A program made the position numbers and the translations under genes. Positions 24,156 through 35,562 of a DNA stretch of 64,000 nucleotides are shown here, in pieces. The stretch's first letter is position 1. Every line of letters begins with the position of its first letter. The stretch covers positions 73,117,093-73,181,092 of the forward strand of contig CM056724.1 of NCBI GenBank assembly GCA_029844215.1, written 5' to 3'. The notes under the pieces were generated by a model. It was not told the origin of the DNA. It was given only the letters and a program-made list of their open reading frames with translations, and made no database searches. This stretch comes from Przewalskia tangutica (taxonomy: Eukaryota; Streptophyta; Magnoliopsida; Solanales; Solanaceae).

Positions 24156-25135
24156 TCAAAGAGCGGTGTGTTCCTTTGTCCTCCAAATCTCATGACCATA
24201 ATGCAGAAGGCAATTAAGGTTGCTTTTGCTCGGATGCCTGCTCGCGGTAGTCTTTTTAATCCATTTGAGAGAACTTTCAATGGTGGTCATTTCTCTCTTA
24301 ATTCCCAACCGATCTCTTATGCTTTTCCAAATCAAGCGGGTGTAGGGCATGTGAAGAGGTGCTCCCTTGTTTCATTTGCTTGCCAGAACCCACAAGACTT
24401 ATCCTCCAGTTGAGATAGGAAAGGGTGTCCTTTGTAGCTAACCGCTTTCTACAATTTATCCACATGGTGAACGAGAACTTAGGGGATGAATCCTCTCCAG
24501 ATTTGTGACATCCAAGGCTTTTATCTTGCTTAGAGCGCAAGATCTCATATCTGAGGCTTGAATCAAATTTACTGCTGGTACAACACTTTGCTAATCCATC
24601 AATTGCAACTCCTGGCTGCCAAAGATGGAAACAAGTTTGTCACGTATCCCGCAAATCTTTACGAATAGGGGAGTCTCAGGACGTACCTCATAGTCCCAAA
24701 AAGCGCTCTCAAATAAAAGTTGATCCATTGACCCAAAGTGAGTCCGCTCACGTGTGGTTTGCCATATAGGCCGGGAAAGCAGGGCATTGTTCCAATCCTT
24801 GATATTCATAAGGCCCAAACCTCCTTCCGATTGAGGCAGGCAAATGGTCTCCAAGCAACTCTTGGTGGTTTCACCCCATAAGAAGCTGGATCTGCGGACC
24901 TTACCTTGTTGAGTACGATGGCGGAATAGGAAGGGCCGGAACCAAAAACTCTCAACCCTTGGATGATCGACCTAATAAGCTCTAGCTTGCCCGCATAGGA
25001 AAGAGTGTGGTGTCCCCATTTCTGAATGTAATTCGAAATAGCATTAGTGAAAGGACCAAATTGTTCCACGAGACTGAAATTGGGACAAAGGGATCCCTGG
25101 CACTGCAGGAAAGCTACCAATGCCGAATCCAACAC
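24156..25135 (-). pseudogene. LINE2 ORF2, 3' part (thumb/zf-RVT), frameshifted
   Basis: Continues the 25204-27363 frame after at least one frameshift. Pieces: 24806-25135 (YIQKWGHHTLSYAGKLELIR, the post-RT block also seen in LINE1), 24591-24854 (LPQSEGGLGLMNIKDWNNAL), 24298-24540 (PKFSFTMWINCRKRLATKD, the zf-RVT lead-in) and 24156-24350. The cysteines of the zinc-binding motif are damaged (SLVGSGKQ where LINE1 has CGFCKQ). Not functional. Confidence 0.8.
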
Positions 25136-25203
25136 GCCAAGATCAAATCACGTACCTCATCATGTACTCGCTAAGTAGACGGAGGATTTGGATGGATTAA
25201 GAG

Positions 25204-27363
25204 TTAACCAGAGACATCCTCCAACTCCTCTAGACGATTCATAAGAATCTCAACAGAAGAAATATCACCTTTGGCAAAGAGCATGAGGTCATGAAAGGCA
25301 AGATGAGTAATACCCATCCTTTTACATTTTGGATAATAAGAGAAAGCTCTAGCCTCAGTCCTCATTTTAAGCATCCTCGAAAGGTAATCCATACACAAGA
25401 TAAAGAGCGTTGGGGACATAGGATCACCTTGTCTAAGTCCGCGCTTACCCTTGAAGTAACCATGCAACTCACCGTTGATAGAAAGAGAGAAGGACGTTGA
25501 GCAAACACACTCCATGATCCACCTGACAAATATGTCCGAAAGTTGAGGCCTCTTATCTTGAATCAAGGAAACTCCAAGAGACCGTGTCAAAAGCTTTCCT
25601 AAGATCCACCATGAGCATGCACTAGGTGAGACTGCAGCTCTATTAAATCCTCTCACAAGCTCCTGTGCTATATAGACATTGTCCATCATATTTCTCCCTT
25701 TCACAAAAGCCCCTTGTGATTTGTCAACGATAGAAGGAAGAATCTTTGCCATTCTGTTAGCTAGAATCTTTGTAATAATCTTATAGACCACATTAGTCAA
25801 TCCAATAGGCCTAAAATCAGTTACCTTAGGGTCCCTATCGGTCTTGGGCAGCAAGGCAATGATGGTATGATTAAGTTGTTTCAAAAGAACCCCTGAAGAG
25901 AAGAACTCCTGCACGCTTCTTACTACATCATGTCCCACATCTCTCCATCTATTCTTGAAGAAGGCTGCCGAATACCCATCCGGTCCAGGAGCTTTATCAT
26001 TTCCAATATCAGAAAGAGCTTCCCAAATCTCCTTTGGGGATACGAAGTGCAAAAGTTGTAGACTGTCCTCTTCGCTTAGCTTCGGGCCAAAGTTGCACAC
26101 TTCAGGATCAAAGTTCGATGTGGGTCGAGATGTGCCAAGAAGATCCTTGTAAAATTCCTCTAGAAGCTTTCTTACCTCCCCTGGTGATGTAGTGATAACA
26201 CCATTAGTTTTGACAAGAAAGTTGATGGAGTTCTTGACATTACTTCTCTTGATCAAGCTATGGAAGTATTTGGAGCATTTATCACTTCCAATCAAGTGTT
26301 TCTGTCTCGACTTTTGCCTAATGAAATGTCTCTCAGCTTCCATTAAGGTGTTGGCTTTAACTCTTGAGGACTTAACATTGGATTTAAGCTCCTCATCAAA
26401 GGGGTCTCCCATATGTGCACTAATAGCCTCCTTAAACTCCATATTTGCCTCCTTCGCTCTTTGATCAATACTGCCGAACTCACTTATATTCAATGCCCTC
26501 AGTGGTTGTTTCAAGGCTTTCAGTTTCGATGCTAGAACGAATTGAGCAGTACCTAGAATGTCTTGTCTCCAGCATGAAGTCATAATGTTGTCAAAAGCTT
26601 TGTGAGAAAGCCACATATTCATGAACTTGAAAGGCCGCTTCCCAATATTATAGGATGCAATAACCGTAGCCATCACGGGACAGTGGTCCGAGACAGGTTC
26701 CATAGGCATGAAATTGGCTGTGCATTCTAAGGTCAAATCGCCCCAATTTTGATTCATCATTACTCTATCAAGCTTGGACCAAATCGAACCATTTGTCCAA
26801 GTGTAGAAAGAACCGGAAGATGGAGTGTCTTCTAGTCCATGAGCATTCCTGAAATCTCCAAGGTCCTTAAGTGCATACGGCGTTAGAGGAGGGCCTCCCG
26901 CCTTATCTTGAGGGTAGCAGTAAGTGTTGAAATCTCCCATAATCATCCAAGGTTTAGTGATGCCAATGCCCATGTGAGAAAGGTGATGCCAAAGGATCCT
27001 CCTATCCGTGATGCTATAAACCGGATACACGAATGTTGCAAGGAAGGACACTTGAGTAATCTTACAACTTGCCTGAACATGGATATGTTGAGAATCCATT
27101 CCAAGCACTTCACAACAGACCCTAGAGGGATCCCACAAGAGTAGCATTCTTCCACCATCGATGAATTCCAGATTTGAGCATAAATTCCAACCTTTGAATC
27201 TTTTAGAAGAGAAAGACTCAATCCTTTCCTTAGAGAGTTTTGTTTCCAGAAGACAAATCAATGCCACATCATGCTGTTTAGTGAGACTACACACTAGAGC
27301 TTGCGTGGCTGCCCTGTCCCTTAGTCCGCAAAGACCGCGGACATTCCAACAAAGTATTTTCAT
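25204..27363 (-). pseudogene. LINE2 ORF2: endonuclease plus reverse transcriptase, 719-residue open frame
   Basis: Target-site endonuclease and RT of an L1-type LINE. The start ATG at 27363 overlaps an upstream stop as TAATG and gives MKILCWNVRGL. Endonuclease landmarks are intact: N7 (NVRG), E40 (ETKLS), GDFN 143-146, SDH 225-227. RT blocks follow: KAPGPDGYSAAFFK, FRPIGLTNVVYKIITK, FVKGRNMMDNVYIAQELV, LRQGDPMSPTLF. The enzyme is dead as read: the catalytic FADD block is LAFHDLMLF (three bases lost), and the motif A stretch carrying the other catalytic Asp is read out of frame (SWWILGKLL) between two compensating shifts. The frame ends at 25204 and the C-terminal part continues frameshifted. 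LINE1 matches throughout. Confidence 0.92.
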
Positions 27364-27419
27364 TAGGAAACAAAGGAGGTTTTTCCAGCACCTCCGCGCT
27401 TTGCTGCCTTAGTCTTCCC
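27363..27419 (-). pseudogene. LINE2 ORF1 C-terminal tail
   Basis: Eighteen codons upstream of ORF2 read GKTKAAKRGGAGKTSFVS then TAA, and the stop shares its last A with the ORF2 ATG. The basic, glycine-rich tail fits the C-terminus of an RNA-binding ORF1. The layout suggests translation of ORF2 by stop-start reinitiation in the parent LINE. The identity of ORF1 is inferred from position only. Confidence 0.55.
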
Positions 27420-29275
27420 TCTTTTGGCCAATGTTAAGATGACCAAGTCTTGCTAATTTAAGAGCTTGATATTGTTGACTAAGTCCAAGGGCCACTTGGC
27501 TTGATCTCTTCCATCCAACCCTAACAAGTGTTATAATCTAGACCCTACATTGTATTATATATACACACTAGTGCAAGACAAGTCTTCACACTTAGAATAT
27601 TTTCAAGAAACTTTGAGCTTAGCCAAGATAGCTCTCGGGTTTGAGCTCCTCTCCACAATAAAAATTTGTAATTTTGGTCCATTATTCACAAGAATTTAAC
27701 CCAAGGTTCCTAGGGGTATTGTAAGGATATCTCAATAGAAAGATCCCGGAAAAACGACGTTTTTACGTTAGTCGCAAGGCGAAACCCTAAGGTGTTCTTC
27801 AACTTTGAAGATGAAACTTGAAGAGGAGTTCTTCATAAGCTTCTATGGAGTGCTTGGAGCGGATTAGAACATAAGGAAAGGAGCTAACAATTGCTAAGGA
27901 ACGACTTTGAATCTTGGATTTTATAAGGGCTTGTAAAGGTAAAAATCTTGTCGTTTTAGCTATTAAATATTACTTATCATTGTAGTTATGGATATTAGCA
28001 AGCATGAGGTATTTAGTATGAAGTTTGATAAGTGTATTGGCTATTGGAACCCTAATCCGAAAACTAGCATGTTTAACCCTTAAGATTACAATTCAAGTTG
28101 ATTATTAGTTTAAGTCGTCACATGTTATATAAAGAAATTGGACAAGATGATATGTTGTTGCACCTTAGCCGAGAATGACATTGTATTATTGGATTGTTTT
28201 GTATCATTTGTGGGGCGGAATTTTACACGTCTTGTTAGGCGTGTAATCCCCTATTGTTTACTACATTGTTGAGCCTTAAATGTGGCGTGTTTGGTTATTG
28301 AATTCGGCCTTGAAAAAGGTGGCAAAGTATGTAGAAACAAAGGAAGTGTTGTCCGATTTTCCGTAGAATTTAGTGACTTAGCACTTAGAATATTCTACGT
28401 TTGAAGTAAGAAGTTAATAGACGTATTATGACCATTATAGGTTGAAGTACTAGGAGTAGCGTATTCTACTTGAAGGGTGGAAAAGCTAGCAAGGTTATAG
28501 TACTTTGGAGCATTTTGCTACTTGTCGATAATCGTCGCGAGGTATGTGAATCTCTTCCTTCCTTTGGCATCATTCTATGTATGGAATATACATGTGGTAT
28601 TATTTCATGTTCCCTTATACTCTTAGAAGTTAAGAGGTATGTATGTGATTTACTCTATGTAAATGTTATGTCTAAGTTATCCTAAGTTCTTACCTAGTCT
28701 TATGGGGGATGTTGGTAAGAATCATTAGGAGGTATTTGGAGCCAAGTTGACTTGGCTAATTTACAACACGAATGAGAATAAGTATCGAACAAGCCATTGC
28801 AGCGTTAATAAAGAAAATGTAATGACAATTGATAATATTAAAATGAGTAGAATTCTCCATCTGCATAGAAGCTAAGATAAGACAAAATTGTATTACATTT
28901 TCTAGATCATGGCTGCTTTAATAAGATCGTTATAAACAAGTATAATCTACTCACACACATAAGTTATATGTACTTAACTTAAAGAATTTACGTTATGAAG
29001 TTTTAAGACTGTGAACCTTAGACTCATAAAAGGTTGAGAGACTTTATTTTCAAGTAATGAAACTTGATTCTTAAAGGAAGAAATGACATGATTTAAGGGA
29101 AGTAGCTTGTTTTAAAAGGTGTGAGTTACTTGAGATTTAAATGTTAAGAAACTTGATTTCTAAAAGTTAAGAGACTTAAAGTATTTTGAAAGTTAAGAAT
29201 TGATTTGAAAGTATATGATACTTGGTTTTAAAAGTATAAGTCTATTGGTTATAAAAGGAATGAGTTTGTCTAAAA

Positions 29276-29337
29276 CCATAAAGGGTTATAACGGCTTTAT
29301 GGGAAGTTGGTTATAATGGCTTTATGGAAGGTTAAGA
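29276..29337 (+). other. Family LTR hairpin, type I (D LTR)
   Basis: Arms CCATAAAG and CTTTATGG (8 bp) with inner arms GTTATAAC/GTTATAAT around the conserved GCTTTATGGGAAGTT loop. It is longer and more regular than the A copy. Confidence 0.7.
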
Positions 29338-29817
29338 GAATGGTTTTCTCTAATATGGTAAACAAAGAAATAACTTGAAATAAGGAAGGGCAATTTGATT
29401 TAAAGGTATCACTTGCTTAAAGTTTTAAAGTAAGGGTCACTTGATTTAGAAGGCGAGAAATGTATTTCTAAAAGTGTAGTGACTTATGTGAAATGTAAAC
29501 AAGCCTTGATACTACGGGTGTTAGTATCTTGGGATTTTATATGAAAAAGAATCTTTTGAAAAGAATGGAAGTACATAGTACTTTGGGTTAAATTCCCGGA
29601 TTTTTATGTGAAACAAAAAGTGCCTTGAGTATATAAAAATGAAATTCTAAAGATTTAATGAACTTGCCTATGCTTGCTTGTGATAGCCTTGATTGCAAGT
29701 ATTATATGTTTACATTGCCGTGACTCTCAGTTGGAGGGCCGACTGACTTGTTGTGAATTTATTGGGGGTACCGGCAGTGACGGAGGATTCCACGGGTATG
29801 TTTCCATTGTGATTGAT

Positions 29818-30058
29818 CTTGGCCATGCTTATACGATGAGGGATTCCGGGGCATGCGACCAGGAAGCAGGTTAGATTCCCGGATGTGTTTTATTACCCAT
29901 GGCCATGCTTATACGATGAGGGATTCCGGGGCATGCGACCATGTTATATTATTACTCCATGGGCTAGCTCCCCATGAAGACCTGCGCCTACGATGAGGGA
30001 TTCCGGGGGCATGTTATGGCCATGCTTATACGATGAGGGATTCCGGGGCATGCGGACA
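29818..30058 (+). repeat. Short tandem repeats in D LTR
   Basis: Three to four diverged copies of a unit containing GGCCATGCTTATACGATGAG then GGATTCCGGGGCATGCG. It occupies the same LTR position as the 85-bp array of A and shares the ATTCCGGGGGCATGCGG core, so the two arrays have a common origin. Confidence 0.75.
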
Positions 30059-30060
30059 CG

Positions 30061-30061
<1 letters not shown>

Positions 30062-30100
<39 letters not shown>
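30062..30100. repeat. (TA)n microsatellite
   Basis: About 19 TA dinucleotides directly after the repeat block in the D LTR. Its length is likely unstable. Confidence 0.95.
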
Positions 30101-30103
<3 letters not shown>

Positions 30104-31003
30104 TTATATGTATGCCGGCGGTGAGGTAGGATGCCACGACGCGTCACATGGTTATATGTTACACTTACGATCGGCGGTGATGGGGATTCCAGGCGGGGTA
30201 TAGATACATATATGTGTTGTAGGTGTCTGCAGCGGTGAGGTAGGATTCCGCAGCGCGTCACATGGTTATATTTTTCACTTATAGCTGCCGTGATGATGGG
30301 TGATTCCACGCACGCTTGATATTGTGGGCTTGAGACCGTCTTGGGCGTGTGATGATATTTGAGGGCTTGTGTCGGTAGCCAATGTGACTATTGCTCATGT
30401 GTTGAAATAGTCTTTAAAAGGTAAAGCCCGACTTTCACTACTTTCACTTTGGTAAGACACGATTATCGTTATTTTGGTTATCATACATGTCTCGGCCTTT
30501 TATGCATCGCTATGATTTCATTCTGATATTTTGATTTCACATACTTGGTACATATTTAAATCGACCTCCTTGGGGCTGCGTTCATGCCGTAGGTTTAGGT
30601 ACATAGCTTGCTGATCCACACTCTTTGGATCACTGTTCAGTTCTTGGAAAGCTCCATTTCTCCGGAGGCTTTGTCTTTTGGTACGATTCCCTGAGGTTGT
30701 AGGTTCATGTATATTCAGGGGTATGGCGGGGCCCTGTCCCGCCACAGTTGTTATGTTAAAACTCTTAGAGGTCTGTAGTCGCATGTTGTGGGTCAGTTTG
30801 TAAAGGAAATGAGGCAACTGCTTCGGTTATGTTTTGTTTTATATATTCAGGGAGGTAGCCTCATCGGCTAACCTATTGATTTTATTTCTGTTGATTTATT
30901 GTATAAGTTTCATGTATGTTCCGCTGATTATATCTGATGTATACTTGTAAGGGTGCCCAGGTAGGGCACCAGTCGCGGTCCCGGGGTCGGGTCGTGACAA
31001 AAG

Positions 31004-31015
31004 TGGTATCAGAGC
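31004..31015 (+). other. Primer-binding site of D
   Basis: TGGTATCAGAGC, four bases after the LTR end GTCGTGACA (30999). This shows that D is a 5' LTR and not a solo LTR. Confidence 0.92.
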
Positions 31016-31060
31016 AGTTAGTCCTCGGAAAGTGTCTACATACCGTGTCTAGTAGAGTCT

Positions 31061-31096
31061 TGATTATCGGTGTGTTGTGCACCACATCTATAATCA
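31061..31096 (+). other. Leader hairpin of D with palindromic loop
   Basis: TGATTATCGGTGTG pairs with CACATCTATAATCA (one C-T mismatch, one G-T wobble). The loop TTGTGCAC contains the palindrome GTGCAC at 31077-31082. It lies 45 bases after the PBS. Confidence 0.7.
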
Positions 31097-31595
31097 GGAG
31101 GCTGCAGGACATTTAGGATTGGTTTCCATTCTTCTCTATCTGAGATCGTGCAGTAGAGTTGTCATAGTAGGTTGAATCCTCTCTGACCTATTCTGTTATA
31201 CCCCGTATTTCCAGAGTATGTATGTAAGGACGTACGTACAATTTTGTAAGCCCGGATTATTGTTAAGGACGAAATTGTGCACATCCACGAAAAAGATTTG
31301 TTTTTCCGACGGAAAATTTTCCGAACCTTGTAAAGGAATTTTACGTTTTCAGGAATTTATTTATTTTGGATTTTTCCGAGAGATGAAATATTTTGGACCA
31401 ACGAGAGGGCGACATGTGTCACCTCAGTGGGCGGATTGGTGGGCGAAATAGTTGTACGTTTTTCATTTTAAAGCCCTAAAACATTTGGTCAATGTTTTGT
31501 AGATATTTGTGGAGTAGATAGATAAGGTGGGACCCACACAGCACTTGTCCAAATCTTCACCCTCCACTTGCTTTGATCTTGGCCATTGATTGGCC

Positions 31596-31603
31596 TATAA
31601 ATA
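31596..31603 (+). promoter_or_regulatory. TATA box of E 5' LTR
   Basis: TATAAATA, followed by CCGC instead of the usual CCCC. It lies about 400 bases into the LTR, as in its relatives. Confidence 0.75.
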
Positions 31604-32515
31604 CCGCTTAAGTTCAAGACTTATTCTTCATCCCTTAAACATTTTTCCAAGTCTCAAAACTCCCTCCCCCTTAGTAAGGCTCTCGTCCAACACTCTCCCC
31701 CCCCTCCGTGTGTTCTCATGAGACACACCCCATGGTAGAAAAATATTCTCCAAGTATTGTTGTTATTCCAAAATACCTTAGCCCAAATACCTTGTAGTAT
31801 TCCCAAGTTACCTCTATACAAAAAGCCCGGAAATGCTACTTTATATCCCTTAGTCACAAAACGAAGCCCTAGGAAAATCTTCATAGTTGGTTGAAGTATT
31901 AAGTAGAAGTTGTTTAGAACTTCTAAGGGTTTCTTGGAGCGAATTGGAGCGTACAGAATAAGAGCTAAACCTTGCTCAGGATCGACTTTAATCTTGGAAA
32001 ATTTTGGGCTTATCGAGGTAAATATCTTTGTCCTTCTATTGTAATTGGAAATTACATATAGTAGTTTATAATTGAGTATAAGATATAGAAGGATGGTATA
32101 ATAGAAGAGAATTGAACTGTACTTACATTGGGTTGTATTTACAGTAGGCTTGTGTAGTTTGTCGGGTAGGGAAGTGCTGCCCAAATTTCCGTAGAAATAA
32201 GAACCTTATGCTTAGAATATTCTACAGAGTAGTCTAGACGTTGATAGACGTATTTGACTATTATAGGTTGATACTCTGCGCGCGACATATTCGACTTGGC
32301 AGGTGGATTTCGCCGAGGAGGTATGTGATTCTTCCTATCCTCTTGAGCATGATATTTTAAAAGAATATATATAGTACGGTAGACGTACGTGTGTTAACTG
32401 AACGTGGTTTTACTTCGATGTCTTTTGACTTGAGTTTTAAATAATAAGAATCTTGAAGTATTTCAAAAGAATTAAGAATCGTTTGTGAAAGAAGTGTAAT
32501 ACTTGGTTTTAAAAG

Positions 32516-32563
32516 CTTAAGAGTTATGTTAGCTTTATGGGAAGTTAGGTATAACGACTTAAG
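32516..32563 (+). other. Family LTR hairpin, type II (E 5' LTR)
   Basis: Arms CTTAAG/CTTAAG with inner arms TTATG/GTATAA around GCTTTATGGGAAGTTAG. The loop equals that of type I while the arm sequence has changed on both sides. Confidence 0.7.
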
Positions 32564-34354
32564 AGAGATAAAATGAACGGTTTACTTAATTGTTTATGAA
32601 AGCCTTGTATTGATTTCGGAAATGAGAATAAGTATCGAACAAACCACTGCAGCGCTAATAAAGGAAAATGTATTGAGTAATTAAGTATTATTAAAACCAG
32701 TAGAAACCTCCATCTGCGTAGAAGCTAAGATAAGACAAAATTGTATTACATTTCCTAGATCATGGCTGCTTTAATAAGATCATTAATAAACAAGTTTTGA
32801 TTTTCTTAAAATTTCAAAGTAAGGACTTGATTTATAAAAGACAAAGACTTGAAAATTTGAAGTGTTTTCGTTTAAAAAGGAAGGCATGCTTTTGTCTTAA
32901 GTTGGTTCAAAAAGAAGGTAGGGAAATTGTTTTGGTTTAATTAAAAAGATAGTCCCTCTATTTTTTTATACTACGGGTATCGTGTGACTCTTGTGAAAGA
33001 AACAGATCTTTTTGAAGAGTTAATGTATGAAGTACTTTGGGGATAAAAACCCGAACTTGTTGACATAAAATAGAAAGTACCTTGTGTGAATAACTTGACT
33101 ATGTTGGTTTGTGATAGCCTTGTAATACTTTCTTGTTGGTTTGATAAGTAAACATGTTAGGATGCTACGTGTGTTAGTGTCTTGTGATATTTGCGTAAAG
33201 GGGTTTCCCTTGATTGTGCTTATGTTGTTTAACGATAAGCCGTTATGTTAGTATTGTACCACTCACCTCTTGACATGATATACCGGGGGTTAAGCTGCCC
33301 CGTCACGAGGATGCCTCATGCGGGTCCAGGGGACCTATGCGGAGCTACGAGAGTTCCAGGTTAGTGTGCGGGGAATACCTCATGCGGTCTATGTGGCCAT
33401 GCGGACTACGAGAGTCCAGGACGATACCGAGGAGTAGCTACCCTCGATGCGGGGAATACCTCATGCGGGCCTAGGTGGCCTATGCGGAGCTGCGGTGAGT
33501 TCCAGGATTTGACGCGCACATTGATACTGAGGGCGAGTGGCCAGCTTCAATCATGTGGCGCGGTCTAGAAAGACCTCGTGATACAGTTTTATAGCATTGT
33601 TGGTACTGTGGGTTTTAGTAGTCGGCTATGCCTTCGTACTTACCCCGTACAGTTTTATTATGACACAGGTGGGACCTGGTGTTCATGTGTATTCCTTGGT
33701 GTTTTTATATCATGGACTGTCGGCAGTGAGGAAGGAGTTCCACGGGCATGATTGATATTGTGGGCATGAGACCCATGGTTATATTTGAGTGATGACCTTA
33801 AGGGCGTGAGTCCCTGACTTGACATGACTGCTTACATATTGTGTATCGTGAATTGGTTATCATATATGTCTTCTGTTTATATAGACTATTATGATTTTAT
33901 TCTGATATTTTGATTTCACATACTTGGTACTGTTATCGACCTCCTTGAGGCTGCGTTCATGCCGTATGTAGAGGTACACCAGTTGTTGATCCTCGCTCAT
34001 AGGGTCACAGTTCATCGTTTTGAGAAGCTCCGTGTCTCCGGAGGCTTATCTTTGGTATAGTCCCCTGTCGTTGTAGGTACTTACATTCAGGGGTATGGCG
34101 GGGCCCTGTCCCACCATTGTTGTTATAACATTCTTAGAGGTCTGTAGTACTGTTGTAGGCAGGGTTTGTAAAAGGGATGTAACTATTCAAGTTTATATAT
34201 ATATGCCGAAAGGCAACTTTTCTCAGATAAACTATTTCTCACTTCATATTGTTTCATGTCTTGTTTTATATTCCGCTGGTTACTCTGATGTATGTCTACT
34301 TGGGTGCCCGGGTAAGGCACCAGTCACGGGCCCGGGTTCGGGTCGTGACAAAAG

Positions 34355-34366
34355 TGGTATCAGAGC
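34355..34366 (+). other. Primer-binding site of E
   Basis: TGGTATCAGAGC, four bases after the 5' LTR. Confidence 0.92.
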
Positions 34367-34409
34367 AGTTAATCCTCGGAAAGTGTCTATAGACCGTATC
34401 TAGTAGAGT

Positions 34410-34449
34410 CCTGATTATCGGTGTGTTGTGCACCACATCAATAATCAGG
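34410..34449 (+). other. Leader hairpin of E with palindromic loop
   Basis: CCTGATTATCGGTGTG pairs with CACATCAATAATCAGG (one mismatch, one wobble). The loop palindrome GTGCAC is at 34428-34433. The stem base is CC/GG where other copies have CT/GG, a wobble pair turned into a Watson-Crick pair. Confidence 0.7.
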
Positions 34450-34558
34450 AGGCTATAGGATCTTTAGGATTGTTTTCCATTCTTCTCACTCTGAGATCGT
34501 GCCTTAGAGTTGTGTTATAAGTTGGACCCCTCTAACGTATTTCTTTCCCTTACCAGTT

Positions 34559-35562
34559 ATGCCTCCACGCAAGGCAACCCGGGCCCAGAAGGGCAAGGCA
34601 GCCGAGGGAGCTGCGAGTAGAGCACAGAGGGTTACGAGGGCACAGGCCCAATCATCACCTGAGGTGGTGCTTCATTCGGGGAGTTCTGCGACGTCGCCAC
34701 CCAGTCTAGCACAGCGGCAGCAGTTCCTACTGCGGCCATGATATTTGAACCTTCAGTTCCACGACCAGTAGCAGAAAGTATGGATTGCAAGGAGACGACC
34801 CTGTTACTAGCTAGGGATTTAGCAACTAGAGAGTATATTATGTACCGATTTATCACGGGTCTTGATGACTATCTAAGAGAGGGTTGTGCAAGAGTAGCTC
34901 TTCAGTCAGGAATGAGCATGGCCTGCGTATGGGCTTATGCGCAGTCGAGAAACGTGAGGATCGACGGGTTAACCAAGATCGGCGAAGAGGCGAGCAGCAG
35001 GTCCTTTTGGTAACTTTCGGCGGACCTACCGGTGGTGGTTATCGCCTCCCTAGTCTGAGTGGTCCTCGCGAACTTGGGGCGTTCGGGGTATGCGAGAGTT
35101 GGTCGAGCTCGAGGCTTCGGTTCCGCGATACACGTAGGTTCCGGCCACCGGATTGATTTTCCTCGGTGTTCGCGGTGTGGCAGACGTCATCCCGGGGAAT
35201 GTCGTATTTTTGTTGGTGCTTGTTTTACCTGCGGCCGTCAGGGCCATGTGACGAGAGAATGTTCAAGTAGGAGGGATGCAAGCAGGAGGACTCAGCCTAC
35301 TAGATCAGTTGTGGATTCAGTGGTTCGGAGAGGAAGGGATGTTAGCCAGAGAAGGCCACCCCCACCTCGGTGTGGCCGTTGTGGTAGGTGTCATTGTGGG
35401 GAGTGTCGTACTTCTTCGACAACTTGTTATGCTTGCGGCCAGCAGGGCCATTTTGCGAGAAATTGTCCGACCAGAGGTGGCGCGGATGTAGAGACTCAGC
35501 CTTCAGGATCAGTGGCTAGTTCATCACCTTCCCTAGCTATGCGCCCAACAGGGCAGGATTGA
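34559..35562 (+). pseudogene. Element E gag with capsid core deleted and zinc-finger module duplicated
   Basis: The start at 34559 reads MPPRKATRAQKGKAAEGAAS, as in J. After about 60 codons the frame shifts (34738-35013), and at LLLARDLATREY the sequence jumps to the block FITGLDDYLREGCA. The whole capsid-like core present in J and L (SPPEFYG, SWELSRGEH, FLPPQMRRAR) is missing, about 140 residues. Downstream (35059-35562) there are two consecutive double zinc-finger modules: CSRCGRRHPGEC/CFTCGRQGHVTREC and CGRCGRCHCGEC/CYACGQQGHFARNC. J, L and A have one. The product could not assemble particles as read. Confidence 0.82.

Larger units (their letters stand above)
23931..27419 (-). mobile_element. 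LINE2: near-complete ORF2-containing plant L1 LINE
   Basis: Bounded by a 16-bp target duplication TCTTTTGGCCAATGTT (23915-23930 and 27420-27435). The poly(A) tail appears as a T run at 23931-23941. The 5' end lies only 54 bases upstream of the ORF2 start, inside the ORF1 C-terminus, so this is a 5'-truncated copy made by target-primed reverse transcription. It sits in the LTR of element D. Confidence 0.93.
23557..31193 (+). mobile_element. Element D: 5' LTR and leader, interrupted by LINE2 and element E
   Basis: Starts TGTTACACCCCGTAAG at 23557 within the H tail (candidate target duplication ACTAT, 23552-23556). The LTR is 23557-23930 plus 27436-30999, split by LINE2; then come PBS 31004-31015 and leader to 31193, where element E begins. 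The remainder of D is outside the window. LTR length without the LINE is about 3.9 kb. Confidence 0.85.
31194..34350 (+). repeat. Element E 5' LTR
   Basis: 3157 bp from TGTTATACCCCGTATTTCC to GTCGTGACA. TATAAATA at 31596-31603. Family hairpin type II at 32516-32563. A GAATACCTCATGCGG repeat block lies at about 33300-33510. The GTACTGTTATCGACCTCC variant of the CTG-containing block is near 33928. Confidence 0.9.

Noticed and set aside
31654..32184. A 176-codon minus-strand frame in the E 5' LTR (and 37716-38254)
   Set aside because: Antisense to the LTR, broken in the second copy, low complexity, no recognisable motif.
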